This document shows, in pieces, positions 1 through 12,842 of a DNA stretch of 64,000 nucleotides (position 1 is its first letter; every line of letters begins with the position of its first letter). Below the pieces are notes generated by a model. The model was not told where the DNA came from and made no database searches. It saw only the letters and a program-made list of their open reading frames with translations. The position numbers were made by a program, and so were the translations under genes. Origin of the DNA: Macrocystis pyrifera (taxonomy: Eukaryota; Sar; Phaeophyceae; Laminariales; Laminariaceae); contig JASSKH010000040.1 of the NCBI GenBank assembly GCA_031763025.1, positions 2,059,001-2,123,000 on the forward strand, in the 5' to 3' direction.

Positions 1-1626
1 TTCACACTACAGCAGTATACAGTATAGGTGTCCTGTGCTGAATGGTATGGTATGGAGACAAAGAGAAAGGTGGGTGTTGTATCGTGGCTAAGAGCTCTAC
101 GCCGGAAGAATGGCAGCTCACGAGAGGCGAGATACGACACAAAAAATTAACAAGACCATCTTGAATAGTTTGCCGGCGGCCGCGTCATCACGGGCCGTCT
201 TTTTCGTCTTTAGGTGTCTCTCTGTGTATGTGCAACCGGGCAGGCTATCTCATCCCCGCGGTAAGGGTGGTGCCGTATTCTCTGGGTCTCCTCTCACATG
301 AGGAGGTGGCCATTGTCTCACCCGACACATGAATTCGAAGAACGTTTGTTGGCGCAACCCGACCGAGCTTTCTGTCCGCTACGTACGTACTCCTGAAACG
401 AATGCACTGCTATAGGTAAAGGTATCGCACGTAACCGGCGGCAATAGTTGCTCACTTGAGGAGCTTCTACCGCCGGTCGGAAAATATTGCCTCAGAAGGC
501 AAAAAGTGCAAACCCCTAGGGTGGCAGGAGTAAGGTGCTATTCGTGTACCGTAAAACACGCAAAATGATGACACATCCCCTCGGACGATTTTCGAAGCTG
601 GTTTCCTTCAAAACATGCCTTAAGGGGGGCACACACAACGAAAATGGTGGCGTTGGAAAGGTTTCGCCGAGAAGGCTGCATAGACACATCGCTGGTCGTA
701 CTCAGTACGCCCTTCCCGTTGTCGAGAAACCCAGGTTTGAAAATCGTCGGAGGAGGTGTGTTATCTTATCACCCGAGTGTGATGGTGTTATACGGTAAGT
801 CTCTGGCTGGTACGTACGTAGTGCTGGTACCTCGTATACACCAGGCATAATTTTATCTGTATATGTCGTAGTTCCGCTATTATACCGTACAACACGTAGT
901 GTTGTACTTGAGTACAACCGTTCTTTGAGGGCACCTTGGTCTCTCCGACAGCAGCCGCGATCGGCAGACGCGCTCGCTTGGAATCTGGCTGGTACAATGT
1001 CACTACTAATACTATGTTCGCTGCTGACCCACCACTACAGTAGTACAGGCCCTCCCAAAAGTAACCCGAAGCACTGACCTATCAATAGGCTAAAGTTCTT
1101 ATCTGAGAAAGGGTGTTTTCCACACTACCTTCAGTGTAATCGCTCCCAAATTTCTTGTTTCCGCTGAAATGTTCGGCTAGTTTTCTTGTGGACGGCTTTC
1201 TTGTGGGGGGGGGGGGCGGCACTATTGCTGTACATGCGCTTCTCCATTCCCACTTGGGGATAGTTGCCTCTTTCGCAACCCCGGGACGAGGTCAAAATGC
1301 TCGTCATGCTTGCCCTTTCCATACCCCCTAGACTGTAGATAGATCTCGCACTGAGTCTTCAAACTCATTTGGATGTTGTACGGTATAGATGGAGCGCGTG
1401 CACTAACAGTGACGAGTCCCTATGGTTACGTTACATAAACGTGAGCGATACAAACCTCTTGCCAGGTATATATGGCAATGGCGCTCTTACTCATAGAAAG
1501 TACTTTTTTTTGTTTGTATGACCGTGAACTGAATGAACGCCGTTCGTTCCACCCGCCCCACCTCATCACCCCTCCGACCCTGCCGTCGACGCCCTCGCTG
1601 CGGTAACGATAATGACCGCTGTGTAG
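1..1626. other. No recognised gene; low-complexity flank
   Basis: I see no convincing exon here. Open frames are short and resemble no family I know. A G tract with a following GGC lies near 1206-1218. Upstream exons of the EF-hand gene that begins to be readable at 1627 must lie here or left of the window, but none could be assigned by both splice sites and phase. Confidence 0.4.
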
Positions 1627-1722
1627 AAAACCTCACTGGACAACATTTCCCTATGCCTCCACCGGTTGGTCACGGAGCTCGGGCAGCACAGGATGGCTAT
1701 CAACGGCGCAGAGTTTCAGCAG
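1627..1722 (+). CDS. EF-hand gene exon 1 of those recognised
   Basis: The exon runs from acceptor gctgtgtag to donor cag/gtattt, with phase 0 at both ends (32 codons). The product is helical, with QHRMAINGAEFQQ at its end, which resembles the end of an EF-hand and its exiting helix. It reads straight on into the next exon's VFEGVLADPMELFSLFD. It is not the first exon, because it begins at an acceptor with no start codon. Confidence 0.5.
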
Positions 1723-4700
1723 GTATTTCATAAAAATGTATGCCACAGGTATATCGTTTACTGGGCAGGCCGCATGTTGATAAAGCTGCATCACACCGCA
1801 CAACGAGGTGAAACAAAGAGGCCTCAGACGAGCGCCCCGAAAACGATCACCATAAGAATCGATCGTAGCTCTCGCACCCGGAATATTCGCGGTTCCTGTT
1901 GATCGAAACGCAGCTCCAGCGCCGTCGCTTCTCTCTACTTGCTTCACTAAAATAATCCCTGACATTCGCGACACCTTTCTCTCATCCGCTTCCCTGAAAT
2001 AGTCCCTGAAATTATGACGTGGATTCTGTGGTATTGTGTCGGTTTTCTGCGTGTTTAGGTTTTCGAAGGCGTGCTGGCGGACCCTATGGAGCTGTTTTCC
2101 CTCTTCGACGCACGCGGCAAAGGAATGGTGAGGGTAACGATCGTATGATACCGCCGTGCTGGCGGCGCATTTCGAGCAGCGCTAACTGTTCGAGAATACA
2201 TCGCCCGGCCAATGCAGCTGAGATCGATGTTTCGTGGGGTGGAGTGGCGGACGGGGGGGGGGGGGGGGGGGTGGGGGGTGTACTCGACAGGAGGGTCAGC
2301 GATAGCAAGCCTGCTACGATATGTGACGAAGTTTTTTAGGGCCACAAGATAGCAAGTGCTGGTTGCTGGTCTACTGTTCTATTTTGCTGCCTTGAAAGAC
2401 CTTGAATGGCCGGGGTATTTCCTGAGTTCAGGTGTTCAGGACACATTTGTGATACTCGGGAGGCGTAGTTGGTGTTGATAAAATTCTCGAGGCAGCCAAC
2501 GCACGTGGGTAACAACGATCAGCACTGATGTTATCAGACCTGACTGGAACAGACTAGTAGGTCATTCCGTCCAACCAGGTACAAGCTTCATGTTTCATAT
2601 ATGCTTAGTGAGGTCAGCGCTGACTCAGTAGGCGATTGATAGCAGGGCGGTTCACGGGTCGGATCAAACCTCGCGGGTCGGGTCGAATCACCTATCCCGA
2701 CCCCGTCCCGACGCGTGACATTTTGAATACCTCCTGACCCAACCGGATCCGACCCGACCCAACCCGTGAGATGCTGAAGTTCATGACTCATGAACAGCGC
2801 GGATTAATAATAGAGTTTCACTTCCAACCAAAAACAAATGGTCACCACGTGGGGAGTCTTCTACTTGCCGCAGGAGCGAAAAATTCGTGGGGTCCTTCCC
2901 GTCGGACAAGGATGCTACGACGAGTTCGAAGAAGCTAAAATGCTCCTTGTAGTTGTTATACCTGGTTCTCGGGGAGCGGCGTATCATACACCGCTTCTGA
3001 CGTCACAGATGACTTTATGTCACTACCTGCGATCACGTCTTTAGCCTCCGGAAAGCTGTGTCTTCGAGCAACGCGGCCATCCCCGCTGACCTTGCTCGAC
3101 GACAGCCTCGACGACATGCACACGTACCTGAATACTGGATACCACCTGTCGCGCGGCAGTAAAAAGACGCGAGCCCCGCGCCGGTGTTGTGGCGAAACCG
3201 AACAGAAGCTGCGCGTCGTCTGGATTTACACCCCGGTGTCCGCGCTGATTCTACATCCTAAAGAGATATCCGCTCTGTGGTTACAACCTGTGAGACAAAA
3301 TAATATCAATCGTTAAGCTATTATGAAAAAAGAAGCTTAACGACAGTCGCCGAGGTGAATGTAGTGTCAATCAGCTGAAGGTTCCGGTTTTTCCGACGAT
3401 AGTAAAGCTACGACTTGAAAGCGAAACGCACTAGAGGCCCGGGCTGCAACCTTTCCGCAGGCTCAGAGGTATTGATTGAGACACACCCCCCCCCACCCGT
3501 CCGTCCGTCGCCTGTTTTCGTCTCCTGCGCATTTTCGCGCTTTCCAGATTGACGTCTTGGAGGTTTTCGCTTCCGCGTTTTTGTTCGCCGCTGGAACACG
3601 GGCTGGACTTGACGCAAAGGTGATCAACTTGGACCGAATTTGATCATGATCATGCCGCACCGAATCGCGGCAGTTTTTTCATCGCCAAGCGAAACGCTTC
3701 GCACGTGATGTGTCCGTAATTACGGTATACCACTCGTGGGCGGAAACTGTATGGATCGTTTGGTCGTCATGTTTATACCCTGACGGTGCTTACTTTTCCG
3801 CCTACCAGGGGTATACCGGTACAGTAGATTGCCGGGATTGAAGTGTTTATACTCGTTTAATGTAACCTCTGGTTTACTTCCGCCGCCGCCGCCGCGACCG
3901 GCGGAATTATATTTTCCTTTGTCGAGGCACAAGTGATGACGCTATTACGGAGGTCCATAGTAAATTGGACCAAATATTGTTAGTAAAAATAGGTAAATAT
4001 ATAGGTGTTTGTGTGTACCGTAGCTCCTATTCACTATGGTTCCCCCGCACTAGTCGTCGTTACACTGCCAGAAAAATGAAGCGAGAGAGAAATTAAAAAA
4101 AAAAACTGCCGTGAAAGTGGTATGAGTCGTCATACACTGCAACAAGAAGACGGAACCAAATAAAGAAAGCAAAAATACATGTCAGGGTACGAGAGGGGGT
4201 GGTGTTCCGGCCCCGGATAATCACAGCAAAATTCTCCACCATCACGATTGACGCATGCCACGGTATGGTTAGCGCTTACTCTAGAAGTGGTGTATTTCCT
4301 GAGGCTCCTTCCTCGCATGAGGATCTTTATACCATGAGCACTATCGATACCATCAGTACTGTTGTTACTATCGCTACTATGGCTGCTATAGGTACCACTA
4401 GTACCTCACCCAACCGGCGTTCGACAAGAGGTGGGTGGGATGTACAACCCCATGATCAACTCCATGCCCTAGGTATACAAGAAGTAACATTAACATAGAA
4501 AAAACGCACATCAGTAATGATGTTCCGATGATATTGGGCAAATACATAATACATATATATATATATATATGTCCTCGGTTGACAAGCCCCGGCTCGTCAG
4601 CCAGAAACAAGTTTGGGCGAAATGCGGTACCCTCCTATCTATCGTCCATCAACACTCTCGTTCGGCATCATCCACTCCATGCTTGCGCGATATGATATAC

Positions 4701-7700
4701 ATGGGCTGACCAACTTGTCGTTTTTTTTACCTTGTCCAGCTGGACAAGCTCTTCGCCCTCTTCGACTTCGACGGCAGCGCCAGCCTGAACGATGTTGAAG
4801 CGGAAATGATGATAGAGTGCCTTGTGAGAGGGTGAGAAATTATCGCAGAGCCCAATGTTAACAGTAGTGTATACCGCTCTGTCCGGAATGTAGTAAATAA
4901 TATTTTTAGTATTACCATGAAAATCAAAACGCGCTCTTTGCATATTCCGGACAGAGGGGCACGACCGTAGACGTTTCTCGCAAAGAATGGCGAGAATCGC
5001 TATTTATACGTAGTCGGCTCTATAAAATAGCACACCGCTTGACATCAGAGGGGAGAGCGGGGGGGGGGGGGGGGGGAGGGGGGGCGCTCTTTTGTCCCTA
5101 CAGACTCGAGGGTTGTTGCTTGTTTTGTAACAGCGGGATTATGTTGCAGGTACTACGGCTAACGGTCACTCTAAGCACTACGCGCGCATAATAGGTCGCA
5201 CCATCGCCGACAAGGATATCGCCGCAGCATGCTCGTACAATAACCTCCCTACGTCCGACTTCGTGCACCTTACGACATCCCCCTACACTCTCACTCCGGC
5301 GGCGCTCTCCCATGTGTGCGAGTGTGCAGGGCTTCGAGGGTGGCGTTGATGCAACAGCCGGAGGACATTCTCGAGTCGACCGGAAAGCTCACCGCGGCAA
5401 TATTCCATCGGGCTAAAAAGTGGGCGAAGAAACGAAAACTTCCGGTGGCAGCTTCTCGTGTTTTTCGTTGCGTATATAGGCTGCCGCGGGTGTGTCTCAA
5501 CGCCGAGAACAATACATGACACTCACGTGGGATAGTCGCGCCCAAGAATATGTCCCCTTTGACGACACGTGCCACGTCTGAGGCACACGTGGTCAAAGAT
5601 GTGGAACACGAGGGGTTACAGGATATGGTCATTTGCCACCCCTTCCCCTTACCCCCCATACGACTACGGCCATTCATGGCATGAGTACACCCCCCCGCTT
5701 GGTCGGTGAAAACCCGATATGCTCCGTCCCGATGTTTGTAGGGATGCAAGGGTCTATGGTCGCACGACGACGACCATGCATGAGATGAGTGCACTTCCCC
5801 CTCCCGCCCCGCCAACCGCGATATTGCCAGAACATTGGACACGGGAGAGCTGACAGTCCGAGATATCAAGGGGTGGGTTTTCGCGCGCGAAGATGTGCTT
5901 GCCTACCTCTACGGGTTTACCGAGGCCAGAATGATCATCTCCGGCCTTGAGGTCAGAAAAATATCTGGAAGCGTTTACCTACCTTCTGTGCTATTCATCA
6001 CTTTTACCTAGGTGACGTTTTTTTTTCTGTTTTAATGCCTGACCACGAGTGGTTGCGCGGTCAAGTAAGCCTGTGAACTAACCATAGCGTCTGGTGTTGT
6101 TTCGGTATGCGTCAGGTACTGTCGACAAGGCTGCGTGCATCTAGTTTATTTTTAGCTCTGCGATGGTAAGGGGGTTGTAATTGTAATTTGGCGTACTTTC
6201 TCGGCCATTCAGCAGGTGGGCCATATAGAGATGGACGTCCAAGCGCTACTGTGTCTGGCAAGTGAATTGACGATACGTACCTACCGTAGAAATTTCCGAG
6301 CCCTTTCCCCCCAAGAAGGGGTCTTATAGAGCGCTACTGTAGATGCAAGATGACAATTCTGCCGTGTAGATTAAAGCTACTGATCTCCTCGAACCCAGTT
6401 GCATGCTGATTGAGTAGCAGAAAAAAGGAAGTTTTAGTCGCACCGTCACTGCAAGGCGTTTACAACTGAAGTGACAGCAACTTAGGCACCTTATTAAAAA
6501 ACACACTTTGACCTCAAAACGCTGTGTCCACCGTACATAGCTAAACGCCGTAGTGGAGGACTTGGCAAACGCGATCCGGGCGGCATTCCCATTCTCCGAT
6601 CGTGACGTCGTATCTCACACGATGTTTACGTCGTTGACTTTTCTTACGCCACCACTTGACTCGCATCCCCTGCAGCTCGTCGAGGAGAGCATCGCTCGAG
6701 GGATCGACATGTCTACGCGAGCCGCACAGGTGAAGCCAGCGGTAAAAAAATCGAGTTCATTCGCGAGCGACTACAGGATAGGCTTGGTCATATATGCAGT
6801 TATGGCCTCCGAGAACGCAGTAGCAGACAACACGTTTTTTTTTTGTAAACAAGCAACTCGCAACGCCGGCGTAAGCGCACCAAGGCATGAAATTGAACAA
6901 CGGCCTTGTGAAAATCCTCTCCTCTGTCGTCGCGGTCAATGGCCTTCATGCACTGTTCTCAATAAGTGGCTTGCTTCAATTCCGTGAGCCTTTCGTTCTA
7001 GATATAGCAAGAACAAAAGAGACGGAGTGAAAACGAAAAGGGAGGTAGGCAACTACCCAAAACGCGAGTTCCGCTGTGAGGGTCGCGTAGTTTACTCCCC
7101 AATGACCACTCAGCGCAAATAAAAACAGTCCGGTCGTCCTTCCTACCTCTCTCTAACTCTCTCTATATATCTCTCTCCCACCCTTCCTCTCTCTCTCCCT
7201 CCCCTTCTCTCTCAAAAACATATTTCTTCAGGGTGAAGGGGATGCTGGCACAGTAGACGGGGCAACGGCCGGCGAGGTCCTTCGATCTCTCACGGTTCTG
7301 GGCGACAGAGAGGTCTGCGTACGCCCAGGAACAGAGGCCTCCACGGACGCGGACGTTGCTGCCACCGTGCGGATGCTCACGGGTGGCACGGAAAATTCTG
7401 ACACCGCCGGGGAAAAGGTAGGCAGGCGGGCGCGGCTAGTGCAGGTAGCATGATTGGCGGGTGCATCTCATCAATACTTCTGAAGTGGGTGCATCAAAAT
7501 CAATAACTCTGAAAAGGGTGCATCTCATCAATGCCTATCGAAGCGTGCATCTCACCAAACGTTTATCAGAGGGTGCATCTCAACAAATATTCATGAAAGC
7601 GTGCATGGCGTCAGCACTTCAGAAAGCGAAAGCAGCCGTACCGGCGCTTTGATACAGTGCGTTCGGAACTACAGTGCCGTCTTGGGAGACAAACCACTCA

Positions 7701-9042
7701 AATCCGTTTGCTCCCTAAACTGGACTGCAGTCCTAAAAAGGGTCAAGCTGTACTTTCGAAGTCAGGGTCGAAACAGATATGTCTCGTTTTACAGGCGTCT
7801 CAAGGCCGGGGGATTTTTCCCCCTCGATCGGGGAAAGGGGGAAATTTCTCGTGGTAAGAGAAACCGTGGAAAACGTTTTAATGTCGGCCGGCAGAAAGTA
7901 CAGTAGCCGCGAACGGCGAGCGCATCTGTCTCATACATACAGTAGCGCCTTGGAGGGAGACGGTGGTGCCGGCCGTAGCGTGAATACAACCTCTTGCGCT
8001 TTGTGGATTGCGAGCGCAAACAGAGATCGTTGCAAGCGCCGAAGCTTACTGTCGCACCGCGAACAACGTGTTTGTTCAACCGTGACGTGTGTGGTGCGCT
8101 TCCACATTTTGTGCATGATCCAATGCTCAGCTGTGACAATGGTCGACGCAGATGTCACTCCCATCCGAAACAGGACGGAGATGCCGATCCGTTCTACTGT
8201 ATACGTACTGTGTATGCACTGGGCGGTCACCAACGTTCGGAAAACCGTTACAGAAATGCGGTGTATACACGTTTCGTCGGGCCGTCGCCATTGCCCCCCA
8301 ACCGGTCATGCATGGTAATTAGTACACCCCACCTCGCGTAGTGTGTATGTTGGTGAGGCACCCACGAGGCAGTTACATAGTGAACCCACCGTTGTCTCTG
8401 GAAGTGGCCGCACCAGAAATTAGGTCAATTCATTGATGCTGTCATCCATACGCAAGAAAACCCGCCTCACAAGCGGTTCTTAGTAGGATGCAGCTCACCC
8501 TTCATGCGACTCGCCAGACACCTCACGGCGCTTCGCGCTTGGTGCAAGCAATGTCTACCTGGCCGGTGAACACCCGACGTGCTGCTTCCCGGCACTGCAG
8601 GGATGCGAGGGTCTATGGTCATACGACTTCGGCCATGCATGATAATGAGTACACCCCCCCCCCCCCCCCCCCCCCCCCGACGCGCGCGCGCCCCTTCTCA
8701 TACCTTAGAAATTCTGGTAGGGCCGGCGTTGACGTACCTAAAAATGCACGTACGGATGCTGTGCGCTCAATACCATTTGAGGCCTAACTCTCGGGTGTTG
8801 AGTGTCCGAATTCGCCCACTAGCGCGCGTCGTTTTCCATGGGCGATTGAAGGGATTCTTGCTGCTGCTGGTGCCGGTGCTGTCAATAGTTGCTGGCTTGG
8901 GACCCTCGCCGCTAAGGGGCTATAGCGAGTCTTCGTTTTTTTATAACCTCCCGCGTACGTATTTTCTGGAGGAAACACGACTCGTGGATGGAACCGAGGC
9001 GACCATATGATGTTGTCTGGACCCGCCGTCGTGTGCTGCTGC

Positions 9043-9075
<33 letters not shown>

Positions 9076-12000
9076 GTGAAGTGCGTTCGGTGAAGGTCAC
9101 CGATCCCACGGCAACACGTTTCCCTCTGTTCCGTTTCCCTTGCGGACGTTTTGGGCAAACACGAAGGCAAATCGCGTGAAGCTGGACGTTTTGAAGGAGT
9201 TCTTGAGGTTCTGGGTGGCTTTCAGCGTGGTGGACGAGGAGGGCGTCGGCCGTGTCAATGCGGCAGATCTGAAGGTAATAATAACACAACATGTTCGTTT
9301 TTTTTATTGTTTTGCCAGAAATCTTACGGGTAGAGAAGAGGCGTTTCACCTCGAACGCACACACCGACTTATTCTTGCTCAGTCTCGAAAAATTAAGCGA
9401 CTCGCCGAAACGCCCTCAGGAACGACCTTGCCTCGGATGTGGCTGAATGCGTTTCCCCCCCCGTAGGTTCTTCACACCGTTATGCATGAATGTGACACTG
9501 TAATCGACGTAGCCTCCCTGTACCGAATGCTAACGATACCGTACCGCTGACATTACAGATCACTGATCCCCGTAAACTTCACCTCTTGCTCTTTAGCACT
9601 TGCGATAATTTACCGTATTCCCACAACCTAACTGTAGGCCCTACTCTGGCTCGCCGGAGGCGCAGGGGGAGAAGAGCCCCCCGAAGCTTCCGTACAGGTG
9701 AGGCCAGCGTAGTAAGACTGGTAACGCCTCGACCCGGCACGTGTGTCGGCGCCGCGACGGTTGCTCTTTACCAGGTGCATGACATCAGAGCCGCGACAAG
9801 ACATAAAGTAAAACACAATCGATCGAACAAAAGGGACGAGTGTGGGGGATTTATTAAGAGGGAACTGCCGTTTTGCACGATGTGAGCGAGCCGAGCTATG
9901 ATAGCCGATGGCGAAAACAGTGCTCGCAGACGGAAGCATTGTCTTGCGCAAGCACGGATGTGCTTCAGCACCTATCCAATGCTTAGAACACCCTCAGCTA
10001 GCACGAACCGTTTCCTGCCCCTCGCCTCGTGCCCTCTTTTCCTTGCATGACTTTTCCGCGCGCTTCGCCCTCCTTCCTGCACCCTTACCCCGACCCTTTT
10101 CCTCTGAAGACACAGTCAAGAATGTAGCGGCTATGGTGCGCAATACACAGACAATGCCCCCCCCCCCCCCTCTTCACTACGGCCACGCATGGCATGAGTA
10201 CACCGCCCCCCCGCCCTATAGAATATACCTGGTAAATATATATATATATATATATTGGTTGGGTTGGCGTCGGCTGGCGACAACGCTGTGAAACACGCCT
10301 CTCACTGCGTGAGCTACTCAACCAGGGTACCATTATTTCTTGTTGTTTGTCGTCACCACGGCTGGCGGTCGAGTTAGGTCATTTTCGTGCGGGGAGAATC
10401 TTAACTCCCCCCCCGCTATATTTGGTATGTATAGGTTGGGTTGGCGTCGTTTGGCGACGACGCTGTAAAACACGCTTCTCACCACGTGAGCTAGACTGCG
10501 CAGGGTACCGTTTTTTGGTTTTGGCGGTCACCACGGCTGGCGGTCGAGTTAGATCATATTTGTGCGGGGAGAACTTACACTCCGCACAAGTGGGATGATC
10601 GTATCTCGTATTACAGGGGTCCATAGTTAACGGGACCAAATTTTGTTAGTAAAAATAGGCAAATATATAGGTTTTTATGTACACCATAGGTCCTGTTAAC
10701 TATGGACCCCCGTAATAGTGCGTATATGGTATGGCACTCACGAGGCAGTTACATAGTAAACCCAGTGCTGTCTCTGGAAGTGGCCACACGCGGGGAGAAC
10801 CTTCACTCCGGGCAAAGGGAATGATCGTATCACGTAGTGCGTATATCGTATGGCATCCACGAGGCAGTTACATAGTAAAAAACCCAGAAAGTGGCCTCAC
10901 CAAAAAATAAATCAATTCGTTGACGTTGTCATCCATACACAAGAAAATCCGCCTCAAAAGCGGTTCTTTGTAGGATGCAACTCACCCTTCATGCGACTCG
11001 CCCAACACCTCACTGCGCTTCGCGCTTCGTGCACGCAATGTCTGCCTGGTCGGTGAAAACCCGACGTGCTCCGTCCCGGCAATGTAGGGATGCGAGGGTC
11101 TATAGTCATACGACTACGGCCATTCATGATAATGATTGCACCCCCCCCCCCCTCGCCCTCGCCCGCGCACTCGTATGTGCAACTCCCTCCCTCCCGTCCG
11201 TCTCGGCTCGGAAGAAAACGGTGGATGAGATAGACGAAAGCCGGGACGGCGTCATCGAACGCATGGAGTGGATACGCTACACCGCGGTGCTCGACGAAGG
11301 GACAGGTATATATATATATACGTTCCACTATGTGCGGACGTTTTGCTAGTTTTGAATCGGACCTTTTCCCTCCCATTCTAATCGGACGTTTTGGCAGAAA
11401 TGCCACCCGCAGGGTGCTTGCCCGGAGAAGGCGAGGAGGAACGAGCCGAGTACTTTTTATGATAGGCGCATGCCACGATGGGGGTTTGCACTTTTTATTT
11501 TCGGCCAAAATATTTCAGACTGACGGAGGGGGGGTGTACTCGACAGGAGAGATGTACTCGATCTCATGCATGGCCGTAGTCGTATGACCATAGACCCTCG
11601 CATCCCTACAATGCCGGGACGGAGCATGTCGGGTTTTCACCGACCAGGCAGACATTGCATGCACCAAGCGCGAAGCGCCGTGAGGTGTCCGGCGAGTCGC
11701 ATGAAGGGTGAGCTGCATCCTACTAAGAACCGCTTGTGAGGCGGACTTGCATATGGATGACAGCTTCAATGAGTTAGTTTAATTTTCGGTGTGGCCACTT
11801 CCAGAGACAGCAATGGGAGTACTATGTAACTGCCTCTTGGGTGCCTTACCTTGAACACTACGTGATATGATCAATTCCCTTGTGCAGAGTAAAGGTTATT
11901 TAATTCGCACAAATGATCCAACTAGACGACCAGCTGTGGGCGACCGCCAAAAAAAACAAACAAAAAAAAAACGGTACCCTGGATGTCTAGCTCACGTAGT

Positions 12001-12804
12001 GAGCGGCATGTTTTACAGTGTCGTTGCCAACCGACGCCAACCCAACCCATATATGACTGACGGAGGGGGGGGGGGGTATCTCAACTGAAGACCCAATATC
12101 GTTGCAATACTTTTTGTGTCTTAACCCCTTTTTAGGACGGCACTCCCGTTGTGGGAGATAAAACACCCAATGTTACTATTAGTAAAAATTAGGTACATGT
12201 AGAGTAGTGCAGTGCTAAACGGGCCAAGATTTATTTTTTTGATATATCACCTACCGACCTGGACGTGAATATGAGCACCGTTTAGACATGAATATGAACA
12301 CCAAGCGGTCCTTGTAATTACGCCCGGAGTTGTATAGGCCATGTTTTTTTAGTGGGGTTTAGAGCTCTTCAAGCAAGGACCCTCAGAAGGCAAAACCAGG
12401 CGCACCCCTTAACGTGCTAGGAGCCTCAGGAGGAAAAAGTAGATGCACGCCTTGACGTGGCATGCGTCATTCATTGGTCAGTACGAGGTTTGGTGCCGAG
12501 GGTATTTTTAACCCGGTATTTTTCCGGGTGTTTCAAGGAAACAAATTGCGGAGACTAGACCCACCGAGCTTACAGTAGGTCGCACGTTGGAAGCGCTGTC
12601 TGTTGCCTTTACCAGCGAGTTACCAATAGATCGATAGATGTCTCCTGCTGCGCACGGTTACGACCAACAGTACCTCTCTTCTTCGGGATCCTCCCCGGAC
12701 TCCTTCGCAGATCGACTTTGAGCCGACTTGCCAGCGAGAGATGCATTTTTAGATGTTACTTTTACTTTAGCGCAAACACGACGTCCACGTCTTTGATTGA
12801 GATT

Positions 12805-12842
<38 letters not shown>

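Noticed and set aside
5150..5234. Possible EF-hand gene exon (TTANGHSKHYARIIGRTIAD) after acceptor atgttgcag
   Set aside because: Its phases (1 in, 2 out) cannot join exon 4; exon 4 joins directly to 5330 in phase 2 without it.
5291..5869. 192-codon minus-strand open frame
   Set aside because: It lies antisense to two EF-hand exons and a repeat fragment; codon use is not exon-like and no family is recognised.
9030..9180. Poly-leucine or poly-glutamine protein over the CTG tract
   Set aside because: Open frames exist on both strands only because of the microsatellite; it lies in an intron of the EF-hand gene.
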